From contig NZ_JAIQDG010000004.1 of the NCBI RefSeq assembly GCF_020037125.1, positions 186,001-250,000 on the forward strand: 64,000 nt of DNA. Reading direction: 5' to 3'. Below the pieces are notes generated by a model. It saw only the letters and a program-made list of their open reading frames with translations. It did not search any database and was not told the origin of the DNA. Below are positions 1 to 9,297 of this stretch, piece by piece; position 1 is the stretch's first letter, and every line of letters begins with the position of its first letter. This stretch comes from Myxococcus sp. RHSTA-1-4 (GTDB lineage Bacteria > Myxococcota > Myxococcia > Myxococcales > Myxococcaceae). Position numbers and translations under genes: made by a program.

Positions 1-552
1 ACCACCGGCGTCCCCACTCCCCTCTCCCGGGGAGGTGCCCCCTCCACTCGCGGACGCCCCCTCCCCCGGAGGAACCTCCCGCTCCCGGGCGTGTCCGGTC
101 CCAGAGGCACCCTGGCCACGTTTTTCGGCCGGCGCTGCCCGCCCAGACACCTTCCTCCGAACGCGAGGCCCCCGCTGCTCCCGCAACTGCTGGAGCAACT
201 GGGCCTGCCACTCCGAGCGGGGAAGAATGCCCGTCGAAGCCGCCTCCAGCACATCCAGCAGCAGCGCCTCCACCAGGGACTTCTCGCCCTGACAGAAGTG
301 CGGGAGACGCAGCGCGGTAAGCTCGGCGCGAATCAGCTCCGCGCTCGAACGGTCCGGCCACTTCAGCCCGTCCAGCTCGGGCAGCGCCCCCTTCAGGAGC
401 GCGTCATGCCATTGCAGCAACCCGTCCACCCGCTCCCGCAGCGTGCCGTGCAGGTGCGTCGCGGCGGCGTGGAAGAGCGACTCCGGCAGCCGGTCCAGCA
501 GCGTGTAGCGCTGCTCCAAGGCGCCCGCGTCGAAGGCGCTGACGGCGCTCAC
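1..552 (-). CDS. ViaA-like VWA-domain protein, N-terminal part (cut by window edge)
   Basis: The frame is open from a GTG at 552 to the left edge, giving the first 184 residues only. The GTG overlaps the stop of the upstream MoxR ATPase (GTGA), so the two are translationally coupled. The visible part is helical and rich in Leu, Arg and Glu, with no signal peptide, and ends in a Gly/Pro/Ser-rich linker. The VWA metal-ion-adhesion domain itself would lie beyond the edge. The call therefore rests on context: RavA-type ATPases are followed by ViaA-type VWA proteins, which act as their partner in the cytoplasm. What else it could be: any protein coupled to a MoxR ATPase. GTG start chosen because the track-style ATG starts are absent and coupling is exact. 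Confidence 0.6.
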   Translation of the reverse strand, partial: MSAVSAFDAGALEQRYTLLDRLPESLFHAAATHLHGTLRERVDGLLQWHDALLKGALPELDGLKWPDRSSAELIRAELTALRLPHFCQGEKSLVEALLLDVLEAASTGILPRSEWQAQLLQQLREQRGPRVRRKVSGRAAPAEKRGQGASGTGHAREREVPPGEGASASGGGTSPGEGSGDAGG

Positions 553-2087
553 ACCTCACTCCGGGGCAGCCCGAGGAACCCCGCGTGGAGCGCTGTCAGC
601 CGGCCCTCGAGGCGCTTCACGTGCTCCCGGCGCAGCTCCAGGTTGGCGCGCGCGGGGCGGGAGAAGCCCGGGGCGATCCACAGATGACTCTCCACCACCG
701 AGGTCACCGATTGAATCTGCTCGTCGAGCCCGCGCGAATACGCCGCCAGCTCCGCGGACAGCTCGTACACCTGCCGCACACGGCCATCGATGTGGAGCTG
801 TGAATATCGGGTCGGCTCCATCAAGGGCGGCAGCGTCGTGGACTCGAAGTAGAAGTTGTTCTCGTTGGCGACATACTTCTGCCAGTCGGCATCCAGATGG
901 TAGTTGTTACTGAAATACGCGCGGATCTCCTGCCGCGTCATACCCTCACCGCCGACGGTCCGGTCCGCGTTCCGCCCCGGAGGCGCGAGGAACAACGGCT
1001 CCTGAGCCGAGTTGGCCTTCCGCTTCCAGCCCTGCGCCTCGGCGGTGGGCTTGCCCTTGTGGTCGACGTAGAGCGGATGTCCCTTCTCATCCCGTGCCTG
1101 GGAGCGGGTCTTCTTCTCGAACTCAAGCTGGTTCTCGAGGGCCGCAACCAGTCGAGTGAAGCGCTCGGGCTCCGAGGCGGAGGCCGTCCCCAGCCGGGAC
1201 TGGTACCAGTCGAAGATGGCGGCGCACTGCTCGGGCTTTTCCCAGACACAGTGTTGTAACAGCCAACCATCCCAGACAGACACCTCCATGCGGCCGTGGC
1301 TGAGGGCCGACACCTGCAAAAGATAGACAATCTTCCGCCACCGCCGGTCCGAAACGGCGATCTTCTGGGTCTCCAGGAAGGCACGCAGGGCCTTGATGAG
1401 GGCGCTGACGTCCGGGGGCAGCACCACCGCCCGAGCCGCCTCGCGGAACTGTTCCAGCTCGGCCCTCGTCAGACGCAGGGCCACGTCCGGCTCCATAGGC
1501 CGGGTGCTCCGCAGGTTCAGCAGCGCATCGAAGCCCTCGGCCGAGACCGGAGGAACGCGGCAGCGCAGCAGGAAGCGATCATAGAGCGCGCCCAACTCCT
1601 CGCCCTCGGGCAGTTCGTTGCTGGCGCCGATGACGCAGATGAGCGGCGTCGGAACCCGCTGCGTGCCGTTGTCGAACTCGCGCTCGTTCAGCAGCGTCAG
1701 CAGCGAGTTGAGGATGGCGCTGTTCGCCTTGAAGATTTCGTCGAGGAAGGCGAACGCCGCCGACGGCAGGTAGCCCTCCGTCTGCCGGTGGTAGCGATCC
1801 TCCTCCAGCGCCTTGATGGAGAGTGGGCCGAACAACTCCTCGGGCACCGTGAAGCGCGTCAGCAGGCGCTCGAAGAGAGGGGCATCCCGGAAGGCCAGGC
1901 GCAGGCGGCGAGCGAGCTCACTCTTCGCCGTGCCGGGAGGTCCGACCAGCAGCAGGTGCTCTCCGGCCAGCGCGGCTAACAGCGCGAGGCGGATGGGTGT
2001 CTCTCGCTCGATGAGGTCCGTGGAAAGACAGTCACGGAGCTGGGCGAGACGGGTCTTCAACGTGGCATCGGGCTGTGGTTGCAGCAT
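549..2087 (-). CDS. RavA-like MoxR-family AAA+ ATPase
   Basis: A 512-residue cytoplasmic ATPase of the MoxR group, RavA branch. Walker A is GPPGTAKSE (about residues 49-57) and Walker B is FAFLDEIFKAN (about 111-121), followed by the sensor region around GASNELPEG. The C-terminal third carries no second ATPase module, matching RavA, where a LARA-type insertion follows the AAA+ core. Family knowledge: RavA with ViaA acts as a chaperone-like pair that remodels membrane or metal-enzyme complexes; the substrate here is unknown. AGGAA lies just upstream of the ATG. Its stop overlaps the GTG of the next gene, so the pair forms one operon. Confidence is high for the ATPase and moderate for the RavA sub-family. 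Confidence 0.85.
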   Translation of the reverse strand: MLQPQPDATLKTRLAQLRDCLSTDLIERETPIRLALLAALAGEHLLLVGPPGTAKSELARRLRLAFRDAPLFERLLTRFTVPEELFGPLSIKALEEDRYHRQTEGYLPSAAFAFLDEIFKANSAILNSLLTLLNEREFDNGTQRVPTPLICVIGASNELPEGEELGALYDRFLLRCRVPPVSAEGFDALLNLRSTRPMEPDVALRLTRAELEQFREAARAVVLPPDVSALIKALRAFLETQKIAVSDRRWRKIVYLLQVSALSHGRMEVSVWDGWLLQHCVWEKPEQCAAIFDWYQSRLGTASASEPERFTRLVAALENQLEFEKKTRSQARDEKGHPLYVDHKGKPTAEAQGWKRKANSAQEPLFLAPPGRNADRTVGGEGMTRQEIRAYFSNNYHLDADWQKYVANENNFYFESTTLPPLMEPTRYSQLHIDGRVRQVYELSAELAAYSRGLDEQIQSVTSVVESHLWIAPGFSRPARANLELRREHVKRLEGRLTALHAGFLGLPRSEV

Positions 2088-2259
2088 GGTTCCTGGGGTT
2101 CCCCTGCCCTACGAGAAGATGCGAGCCCTCCGCGGAAATCAATGGCCGAACACGAGGTCAGCCTGTACCTGGTGGGCCGCAACGGGCCCCTCCACGGAAT
2201 GGCAGCCGTGGACTGTCGAAAGCAACCCGACTCCGGGCATCATCCCCCCTCGCCTGTGA

Positions 2260-2553
2260 GGTGGGACGCATGAATCCGGGCGTGTCATTCCCCCCGATGA
2301 CACCGAGGACTGGTACCTGCCCGTCGCGGGCCCGGGATTGTTGCTTCGCGCCGTGACGCACACACCGGGGCCCCCACCCTGGTGGGAAGCCTGGGCGCGG
2401 CGCACGGGCCGCGCGCTCGTGGAGTCCCCCGAGACGGTGCTGCGGCCCATCGAGGGAGGAGTGGAGGTGTGGCAGGCGGAGGTGCTCGCGTGGAGACGGT
2501 GGAGCGGCGTCACGGTGGATGAGGACGACTGGGAGTGGTTCGTGTGGGCATAG
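2260..2553 (+). pseudogene. Short Trp-rich coding remnant, no clear start
   Basis: This frame is open from just after a stop at 2257-2259 to a TAG ending at 2553. It has G/C-rich third positions like the neighbours and a non-random, Trp- and acid-rich C-terminal part (ends DDWEWFVWA). No ATG or GTG with a ribosome site fits; the only candidate start is TTG at 2338. It is either a small gene with a TTG start or the C-terminal end of a gene that lost its front. I do not recognise the family. The rest of the 680-bp gap between 2088 and 2767 shows no convincing gene; a minus-strand frame across 2560-2760 is open but has no features I can defend. Confidence 0.3.
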
Positions 2554-2767
2554 GCGTGATGCCACCAGCACGCTCCCGCGCTCCAGCCAGACCGCATCAT
2601 GCCGCATTCCTCGCAACGCATTCTTGGCGGCCGGCCCCGCATACGACACGCAGTGGGTGCCATAGCGAAGTTGCCGCGGGCAAGTCGCACGTGCACGTCG
2701 CGCCACGCCGATGCCTGAGCCCGCAGCCGTGAAGTGATCCAGGGTATGGGCCACATCGCGGATGGAC

Positions 2768-4213
2768 TCAGCGAAGCTCGGGCTCCTTCGAGGTTCCGCC
2801 CTGCCCTTCCCGCGCGGCCGTCGTCGGCGCACGGCCGGAGCCCTCGGCCTTGAGAACGTTCATCAGGGCCATCATCTGCGCGACCAGCGTGGTCACGCCC
2901 TGCCCATCCTGCGCACCGCCGCTGCCTCCGATGGAGACCGAACGCAGCTCCTGGGGCTTCGGCAGCTTCTCCGCGATGTCGGGCAGCAGTTCCACCAGCC
3001 GCGCCTGCACGTTGGCGGGAGTGAGCCCGTTGAGGATGTGCTGCCGCGCCTCCAGCAGCTCCAGCTCCACGCGTGCCTGGCGGTTGCTCGCCGCGCGCTG
3101 CACGTCACCGGCCTCCGTGGCGGCCAGCGCCTCGCGCTTGAGCCTCACGGCCTCGGCCTCCTGCTTCAGCCGCGTCAGCTCCGCCTCCACGGCGAGCCGG
3201 GCCTTCTCCAGCTCCGCGGCCTGGAGCGCGGACTGCTGCCGCTCCACCGCCAGCCTCCGCGCGTCCTCCTCCTCGCGCTGCTGGCGCCGCAGCCGCTCGG
3301 TCTGCTCGCGATCGTACGCCTCCGCGTCCTTGTGGGCCTTCAGCATGGCCAGCTCACCATCACTCTCCAGCCGCATCCGCTCCCGAGCCTGCTCCACCTC
3401 CAGCTCGCGCTGGGCCAGGGCCTCCTCGGTCCCCAGCGCCGCCAGCCGGGCAATCCGCTCGCGCTCGGCGCGGAACGGCGTCTGGAGGCTCTCCCAGAGG
3501 CGCGCGGAGCTCACCACCGCCTCCTTGATCTGCACCGTGACGATGCGCAGGCCCAGGCCCTTGTCTCCGCCGCCACCGCCCTCCGCCACGTGCCGGAGCC
3601 GCGCCGTGAGCTCCTCGATGATGGGCTGCTTGTCGGAGAGCACCGCGTCGATGCTCATCGTGGCCACCTTGTCCTTGATGGCCGCCTCCGCCTGCTCGCG
3701 GAGCTGCACGTTGACCACGCGCATCGGGTCCTCCGCGTCCGTGAAGTCCAGCTTCCGGTACGCGGTGCCGAAATCCTCGATGATCCACTGCACATAGCCC
3801 TGCACCAGCAGCCCCTGCAGCTCGCGGCAGATGCAGTGCGCGTTGATGATAATGGTCTGCATCGCCCCCGGTGCGACGATGAACGAGTCCTGCGCCGGGT
3901 CGAACCGGAACGACACCCCAAGACCGATGTGCAGCGGCTGCGAGTGGCCCCGCCGCGTGTGCACGACGTAGGCGTTCGGCGGGACGATGACCGTCTTCCA
4001 CCGCCAGAAGCCGGTGATACGCACGTCCACCGCGTTCCCCGTCCGCTCCGCCACGGCCGCCGGCCCCGCCGCGCGCCGCATGGGAAGCGCGTTGGCCTGC
4101 GCCTGCATGGGCGACATCACCTTGCGCGCCTTCAGGTCCACTTCGAGGCGCTGTTGCTGCTCGCGCACCTGGTCCAGGTACTCGTTGCGCACCGGTTCTT
4201 TCGAGCTCTGCAT
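2768..4213 (-). CDS. SPFH/Band 7 (flotillin-like) protein
   Basis: A 481-residue protein. Residues about 50-240 form an SPFH-like domain, with conserved-looking stretches such as VVHTRRG and DPMRVVNVQLREQ. About 245-400 is a long charged coiled coil of alternating Glu, Ala, Arg and Gln, the usual flotillin-type tail. The C-terminus holds a hydrophobic helix and a Gly/Ser-rich end. I see no signal peptide or clear membrane hairpin, so membrane association would be peripheral. The start at 4213 is preferred over the longer 4252 frame because AGAGGGG precedes it at proper spacing. Family knowledge: such proteins scaffold membrane microdomains or assemble large oligomeric rings. No partner gene (such as NfeD) is adjacent, so the role stays open. 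Confidence 0.75.
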   Translation of the reverse strand: MQSSKEPVRNEYLDQVREQQQRLEVDLKARKVMSPMQAQANALPMRRAAGPAAVAERTGNAVDVRITGFWRWKTVIVPPNAYVVHTRRGHSQPLHIGLGVSFRFDPAQDSFIVAPGAMQTIIINAHCICRELQGLLVQGYVQWIIEDFGTAYRKLDFTDAEDPMRVVNVQLREQAEAAIKDKVATMSIDAVLSDKQPIIEELTARLRHVAEGGGGGDKGLGLRIVTVQIKEAVVSSARLWESLQTPFRAERERIARLAALGTEEALAQRELEVEQARERMRLESDGELAMLKAHKDAEAYDREQTERLRRQQREEEDARRLAVERQQSALQAAELEKARLAVEAELTRLKQEAEAVRLKREALAATEAGDVQRAASNRQARVELELLEARQHILNGLTPANVQARLVELLPDIAEKLPKPQELRSVSIGGSGGAQDGQGVTTLVAQMMALMNVLKAEGSGRAPTTAAREGQGGTSKEPELR

Positions 4214-4413
4214 GGGCCCCCTCTTCCAGAGCGGCGCCGCCCATCGGCGCACGGCATCCGGGCTCTTCGGTGAGGCGGGAGTCTACCGGAAGAACTCGAC
4301 GATGCAGGCCCCCCCCGACGAGAACTCGAGAATGGCGGTCCCGGGCCTCGACTCATGCGTGGCGCGGCAGGAATTCGCACGAGGCAGGGCGCCGCCTGGC
4401 GGTGCCTGGGCCA

Positions 4414-4566
4414 TGGCGGTGCATCGGAGAAGGCGCGAACGGGGCGGCCCTCAATGACGGGTTCGACGTGCTCCGCTCCAGGCGCAAGCGTGCTGGAGCC
4501 CCACGGTGCCAGCACCGCCGCCGGGTCCCGCATGCGCATGAGGTACAACTGCTCCGCCGTCCACAT
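4414..4566 (-). pseudogene. Truncated ORF with a strong ribosome site
   Basis: An ATG at 4566 is preceded by GGGAGGGGAAGGGG, a very strong Shine-Dalgarno-like stretch. The first ~50 codons give a plausible protein start (MWTAEQLYLMRMRDPAAV) and then the reading decays into Pro/Arg/Ser-rich sequence that runs into the SPFH gene. This looks like a gene front whose remainder is lost or shifted. No family is recognised. It lies in the 1.3-kb gene-poor stretch between 4214 and 5551, next to the palindrome array. Confidence 0.3.
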
Positions 4567-4605
4567 ACCCCTTCCCCTCCCTCTCGCCCCTGGGGTGGCG
4601 CTCCG

Positions 4606-4931
4606 CAGAAAGGGGCACTCCTCCCGCGGCATGGTGTCTCCCCCAGGGGTCTGACATGGCGGGGAGGCTGGAGCCCGCCACCGGCGAGGACCCGGAGGGT
4701 CACGCGGAATGGACGCTCCATTCCGCGCATGGCGGCCAGGAACAGATGACAAGGTGGGGGAGGTCAGGCTGGTGAAGCGGTGAGGACTGCGCGCACCACG
4801 CGGAACGGACGCTCCATTCCGTGCATGGCGGCCCGGGGTTGACGTGCCGGACGGTGAGGCCGGGCCCATGAGCGATGAGCGCCTGACAGGACATGCGGAA
4901 TGGACGCTCCATTCCGCGCATGGCCGCTCGG
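4606..4931. repeat. Tandem array of a 19-bp palindrome, ~96-bp period
   Basis: The inverted repeat GGAATGGA-cgc-TCCATTCC occurs perfectly at 4706-4724 and 4897-4915, and with one base changed at 4802-4820. A degenerate fourth copy lies at about 4606-4636. Spacing is 98, 96 and 95 bp. Each copy is followed by a shared GCGCATGGCGGCC-like tail and a TGAC(A/G)TG block, so the whole unit is repeated, not just the palindrome. Two turns of the helix with 8-bp arms and a 3-bp centre fit a dimeric-regulator operator or a short hairpin element. The same arms recur at 12619-12637. Confidence 0.75.
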
Positions 4932-5207
4932 GGACTGACATGGCCAGAAGTCGTGGCATGGGAGACAGGGCCTGGAGCTTCGCGGGTCCTCGGTCTCCCG
5001 GCACTCCGAACATGCCCGAGTTACCGTTGCGGCTACCGCGTGGCCGAGGCGGCTCCATGGCAGGACCCATCCGCGTCCTGAATCAGGCCGCTTCTTGAAC
5101 TGCCCCGGGAAACCAGGCCAGGGGACGAATAGAAGTCTCACGCCATGGGTTCCCGGACTCATCGCGCGACGCGGACCTGCTCTCCCGAGCGCGGCACACC
5201 ACGAAGG

Positions 5208-5530
5208 CGGGTGGATCGTCCGGCTCACCGAAGCGCCGCTCGACCTCGACACGCGGGTGCGCGCCTACGAGCGCTTCCCGGAGATTGGCCAGCGCGCCAC
5301 CTCACGAAACACAAAGCCAGGCCGCTAACGCGAAGGTAGGCTGCCGCCATGGACTACGAGCCGTCGCCGAGGACGCGCCCCGGATGGTGCTCCTCGCCTC
5401 GTGCACGACCGGACACGTGTACGCTCCCTACGATGGCGGAGCCGGCCTCTTCTTCCGCAACCCCGAGGAGCGAAACGCCGCCCGCCAGCGCTACCGCGAC
5501 TGGCGCTCCCGGCTCCCGAGCGGCCTGTAG
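5208..5530 (+). pseudogene. Broken small gene(s), second part DUF3885-like
   Basis: Two coding-like pieces lie in different frames. Piece one ends at a TAA at 5328 and includes GGWIVRLTEAPLDLDTRV. Piece two, about 5360-5530, includes VYAPYDGGAGLFF followed by a charged helix and a terminal PSGL. Piece two resembles the C-terminal end of DUF3885 proteins, in which a YDGGAD-type motif precedes a similar helix; this is from memory of the family and not a search. Neither piece has a start with a ribosome site. They may be fragments of one frameshifted gene or two adjacent remnants. Confidence 0.35.
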
Positions 5531-5551
5531 CCCCAACGAGAAGCGGCGCGC

Positions 5552-6898
5552 CTACTTCCCGCGCAGCAGCACGAACTCCACGCGGCGGTTCAGCTCGCGG
5601 CCCTTGGGAATCAGGTTCGGCGCCTTGGGCCGGGTATCCCCCATGCCCCCGGTCTCGATGCGCGAAGCGTCCAGCCCCGAGTCCACCAGCAGCGCCGCCA
5701 CGGCCTTCGCACGGGCCTCGGAGAGCGCCTGCCGGGACGCGGCCGGGCCCTCGCGGTTGTCCGTGTGGCCCTCGATGCGCAGGCGCAGCGACTCGTCACG
5801 CACCAGCATGTCCACCAGCAGCGCCAGCCCCACCGTGGTGCCCTTGCGCGGCGCGGACTGCTTCTCCTCGAAGCGCGGCTCCTTTGGCAGCTCCACGCGC
5901 TCGTTCTTCACACGGGCCTGCTGCGTCTTCTTCGCCGGCGCCTTCGCCAGCGTGAAGGACACCGTGGGCTCCGTCTCCCGCGTCAGCTTCACCTTGCGCG
6001 TCTGCGCCAGGTAGCCCCGCGACAGCACGTCCACCGTGTACTCGCCCGGCGGCAGCAGCACCGGCGTGGGCTTGCGCGCCTTGGCGTCCACCAGCACCTG
6101 CTTCGGCGCGCCCTTCCCGCGCAGGTACACCGTGGCGGCCAGCGGCTTCTTCCCCGCGAGCACCTTCAGCAACAGCCGCGCGGGCGCCGCGGGGCCCTCC
6201 TCCGGGCGCTCCGCCGCCAGGACCACCGGCGCCTTCCCCGAGGCCGGCTGCGTCCCCGACACCGGCTGCACCGGCGAGGTGACGGGCGTCGTGGGCGTCT
6301 GCGCCACCTTCGAGGGTGTCCCCGCATCCGGCGCATCCGGAATGGCCACGTCCGCGAGCTGCGCGGTCATCTCCGCCGCTACATCATGCGACAGCTTCAG
6401 CTTCAGCCGCGGGTCCGGCGCCGTGGGGTTGATGCCGGGCATCACCTTCACCCGCACCCGCAGCCCCTTCTGCACCTGGAACGTCACCGACGCCGTCAGC
6501 TTCCACAGGAAGCCGCTCTCCTCGCTGAAGAGGTTCCACGCGTCGTTCGCATAGGTGACGCGCGACACGAGCGTGAAGGAGCCCTCCTCCACCTTCACCA
6601 CCGCCAGCCGGTGCACCCCCGGCGCGTTCAGCTTGTCCGGCCCGGGGACCGCCAGCGGCTGGCCGTTGAGGGAGAAATCCGCCTCCACCAGCTTGTAGCC
6701 ACGCGTCGTACCGGCGCCGGGGAGCCCCTCGTAGGAGATGACCACCTCTGGCGGCGGCGTCTGCACGAGCGCCTGGAGTTGCCTGTCGAGGTCTTCGCGC
6801 GCCCGCTGCTCCACGGACGAAGGCTCGGCCGCGCGCGCGTTGGCGGCGAGCAGTCCCACGATGACGAGAAGCGGTGCCTGATAGGAGAGAGAAGCCAC
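5552..6898 (-). CDS. Secreted OmpA-family protein with PEGA-like domain
   Basis: A 448-residue exported protein. Residues 1-23 form a signal peptide ending in ARA. About 30-200 is a beta-rich region of unknown family. About 235-310 resembles a PEGA or carboxypeptidase-regulatory-like fold (PPGEYTVDVLSRGYLAQTRKV). About 340-448 is an OmpA C-terminal peptidoglycan-binding domain, with GHTDNREG and a GRELNRRVEF end. Family knowledge: the OmpA domain anchors proteins to meso-diaminopimelate in the cell wall, so a periplasmic or outer-membrane-linked role follows. The GTG at 6898 is used because it gives a complete signal peptide, though no good ribosome site precedes it. It is not in an evident operon. 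Confidence 0.8.
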   Translation of the reverse strand: MASLSYQAPLLVIVGLLAANARAAEPSSVEQRAREDLDRQLQALVQTPPPEVVISYEGLPGAGTTRGYKLVEADFSLNGQPLAVPGPDKLNAPGVHRLAVVKVEEGSFTLVSRVTYANDAWNLFSEESGFLWKLTASVTFQVQKGLRVRVKVMPGINPTAPDPRLKLKLSHDVAAEMTAQLADVAIPDAPDAGTPSKVAQTPTTPVTSPVQPVSGTQPASGKAPVVLAAERPEEGPAAPARLLLKVLAGKKPLAATVYLRGKGAPKQVLVDAKARKPTPVLLPPGEYTVDVLSRGYLAQTRKVKLTRETEPTVSFTLAKAPAKKTQQARVKNERVELPKEPRFEEKQSAPRKGTTVGLALLVDMLVRDESLRLRIEGHTDNREGPAASRQALSEARAKAVAALLVDSGLDASRIETGGMGDTRPKAPNLIPKGRELNRRVEFVLLRGK

Positions 6899-7183
6899 GG
6901 GGGGCTACAGCATCTCACAACCCGGCCATATCGCGAGTTGTCGGCACGCGGGGCTGACGACCAGCCGACCCTTCGCCCTCCTCCCCGCCCCCCGGAGGGC
7001 GCCACCCAGGCCGGCTTCGAGCCCCTGGAAGACTGACACTCCCCCACCCCTGCTTGTAGCTCCCATGGGGAGAGGTTCTCGCCTCGCCCCGGCACGCCCT
7101 CCGGGCAGCCGCCTTCCAGCTACCCAACCGGGGGGCATCGGCGCTACGCCTACACCCCTCAGCACTCTCGCAGAGGCCACGCG

Positions 7184-8818
7184 ATGACCGACTTCCAGTT
7201 CCAGGAAATGCTGCCGCTGGGCAAGGACGAGACGCCCTTCCGGCTCCTCACGAAGGACTACGTCTCCACGTTCGAGGCCGGGGGGCGCACCTTCCTCCAG
7301 GTCGAGCCCGAGGGGCTCACCCTGCTGACCCGCCAGGCCATGCGCGACATCGCGCACCTGCTGCGTCCAGGCCACCTGGGCCAGCTCGCCCACATCCTCA
7401 AGGACCCCGAGGCGTCCTCCAATGACCGCTTCGTCGCCCTGGAGCTGCTGAAGAACGCCAACATCGCCGCCGGCGGCGTGCTGCCCTCCTGCCAGGACAC
7501 GGGCACCGCCATCGTCATGGGCAAGAAGGGCCAGTACGTCCTCACCACCGGCAACGACGAGGAGGCCATCTCCCGCGGCGTCTTCGACACGTACCAGACG
7601 TCCAACCTGCGCTACTCGCAGATGGCGCCGCTGGACATGTACCGGGAGGTCAACACCAACAACAACCTCCCCGCGCAGATCGAGCTCTACGCGACCGGGG
7701 GCGACGCCTACAAGTTCCTCTTCATGGCCAAGGGCGGTGGCTCCGCGAACAAGAGCTACCTCTACCAGGAGACCAAGGCGCTGCTGAATCCGCAGAGCCT
7801 GCTCAACTTCCTCGACCAGAAGATCCGCTCGCTGGGCACCGCCGCGTGCCCGCCGTACCACCTGGCCATCGTCATCGGCGGCACCTCCGCCGAGTTCGCC
7901 CTCAAGACGGCCAAGTACGCCTCCGCCCGCTACCTGGACACGCTGCCGCGCGAGGGCAACGCCCAGGGCCGCGGCTTCCGTGACGTGGAGCTGGAGCAGG
8001 AGGTGCTGAAGCTCACGCAGCGCATGGGCATCGGCGCGCAGTTCGGCGGCAAGTACTTCTGCCATGACGTGCGCGTCATCCGCCTGCCCCGCCACGGCGC
8101 GTCCTGCCCGGTGGCCATCGCCGTGTCGTGCTCGGCGGACCGGCAGGCGCTGGGGAAGATCACCCGCGACGGCATCTTCCTGGAGCAGCTCGAGGCCGAC
8201 CCGGCGAAGTACCTGCCGGAGACGACGGACTCGGACCTGGGCGGCGAGGTGGTGAAGATCGACCTCAACAAGCCCATGAGCGAGATTCGCGCCGAGCTGT
8301 CCCGCTACCCCATCAAGACGCGCCTGTCGCTCACCGGCCCCATGGTGGTGGCGCGCGACATCGCCCACGCGAAGCTCAAGGAGCGCCTGGACGCCGGCCA
8401 GGGCATGCCGCAGTACCTCAAGGACTACATGGTCTACTACGCCGGCCCGGCGAAGACGCCCGAGGGCTACGCCTCCGGCTCCTTCGGCCCGACGACGGCG
8501 GGACGCATGGACGCCTACGTGGACCAGTTCCAGGCCCAGGGCGGCAGCTTCGTGATGCTGGCCAAGGGCAACCGCTCGCCCGCCGTCACCGAGGCGTGCA
8601 AGAAGCACGGCGGCTTCTACCTCGGCTCCATCGGCGGCCCGGCGGCGCGGCTGGCCCAGGACTGCATCAAGAAGGTGGAGGTCCTGGAGTACCAGGAGCT
8701 GGGCATGGAGGCCGTCTGGAAGATCGACGTCGTCGACTTCCCCGCCTTCATCGTCGTGGACGACAAGGGCAACGACTTCTTCGCCAACATCAACAAGCCG
8801 TCCGCGAAGAAGGCCTGA
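7184..8818 (+). CDS. fumA: Class I fumarate hydratase
   Basis: A 544-residue cytoplasmic enzyme that interconverts fumarate and malate in the TCA cycle. The length is that of single-chain, [4Fe-4S] class I fumarases, with alpha- and beta-type regions fused. Cluster Cys candidates are in [10 protein letters not shown] (residue about 106) and in the [17 protein letters not shown] stretch (about 288 and 302). The C-terminal part contains the [11 protein letters not shown] motif typical of the beta part. It stands alone, followed by a terminator-like palindrome and a convergent small gene. Oxygen sensitivity is expected from the family. The ATG at 7184 starts a fully conserved N-terminus. Confidence 0.93.
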   Translation: MTDFQFQEMLPLGKDETPFRLLTKDYVSTFEAGGRTFLQVEPEGLTLLTRQAMRDIAHLLRPGHLGQLAHILKDPEASSNDRFVALELLKNANIAAGGVLPSCQDTGTAIVMGKKGQYVLTTGNDEEAISRGVFDTYQTSNLRYSQMAPLDMYREVNTNNNLPAQIELYATGGDAYKFLFMAKGGGSANKSYLYQETKALLNPQSLLNFLDQKIRSLGTAACPPYHLAIVIGGTSAEFALKTAKYASARYLDTLPREGNAQGRGFRDVELEQEVLKLTQRMGIGAQFGGKYFCHDVRVIRLPRHGASCPVAIAVSCSADRQALGKITRDGIFLEQLEADPAKYLPETTDSDLGGEVVKIDLNKPMSEIRAELSRYPIKTRLSLTGPMVVARDIAHAKLKERLDAGQGMPQYLKDYMVYYAGPAKTPEGYASGSFGPTTAGRMDAYVDQFQAQGGSFVMLAKGNRSPAVTEACKKHGGFYLGSIGGPAARLAQDCIKKVEVLEYQELGMEAVWKIDVVDFPAFIVVDDKGNDFFANINKPSAKKA

Positions 8819-8849
8819 GCCCGGGAGCGGGGCGCGCGAGGCGCGCCAG

Positions 8850-8875
8850 TCCTCCGGAGTCAGACTCCGGGAGGA
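8850..8875. terminator. Terminator-like stem-loop between convergent genes
   Basis: TCCTCCGGAG (8850-8859) pairs with CTCCGGGAGGA (8865-8875) with one bulged base. It lies 32 bp after the fumarase stop and overlaps the stop of the convergent gene, so it could serve both. There is no U-tract on either side. Confidence 0.45.
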
Positions 8876-9084
8876 AGCTCCCCCGTGGGCACGGGGGCCG
8901 GAGCGCGCTTCTTCTTCGGGATGATGGAGCGCCGCGGCCCCTTGAGGGCGACGCTCAGCAGCATGGCCGCGGGCAGGAGCATTCCCAGGCCCTGCGTGAG
9001 GTTGTCGGGTGGCCGGACGACGGCTCCCAGCACAATCGCGGAGAACAGCAGGCCACAGACCAGCCGGATGACGAGGGAGCTCAC
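8860..9084 (-). CDS. Small two-helix membrane protein
   Basis: A 74-residue protein with two predicted membrane segments (about 5-23 and 30-47) separated by a short polar turn, then a basic tail with RRSIIPKKKR and a Pro-rich end. The basic tail should stay in the cytoplasm by the positive-inside rule. It converges on the fumarase gene and stands alone. I do not recognise the family. Codon use matches the neighbours, which supports a real gene. Confidence 0.5.
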   Translation of the reverse strand: MSSLVIRLVCGLLFSAIVLGAVVRPPDNLTQGLGMLLPAAMLLSVALKGPRRSIIPKKKRAPAPVPTGELPPGV

Positions 9085-9297
9085 ACAGGACCTCTATCAG
9101 GAGTGTCGCCCAGCCTAAGCACCCGCGAAGGACTGTCCACCCGGCCCCTCGCCTTCCTGGCGGCCTTCACCTCCCTCCCCGTCCCCACGCAAGGTGCGTC
9201 CCGGCCGAGGACTTCGTGCACGCTCGCGGCCGTACGCCGGCACCCGCGCGGAGCGGCGGCCCGGGCGGACAGCCCACCAGGCCGCCAGCGGACGCCC

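Noticed and set aside
2158..2832. Minus-strand ORF in the gap after the MoxR gene
   Set aside because: It overlaps the SPFH gene end and has no ribosome site or family features; only a short middle part looks protein-like, so I did not call it.
4606..4931. CRISPR array
   Set aside because: The repeats are palindromes with ~96-bp period and related, not unique, spacers; no cas genes are near.
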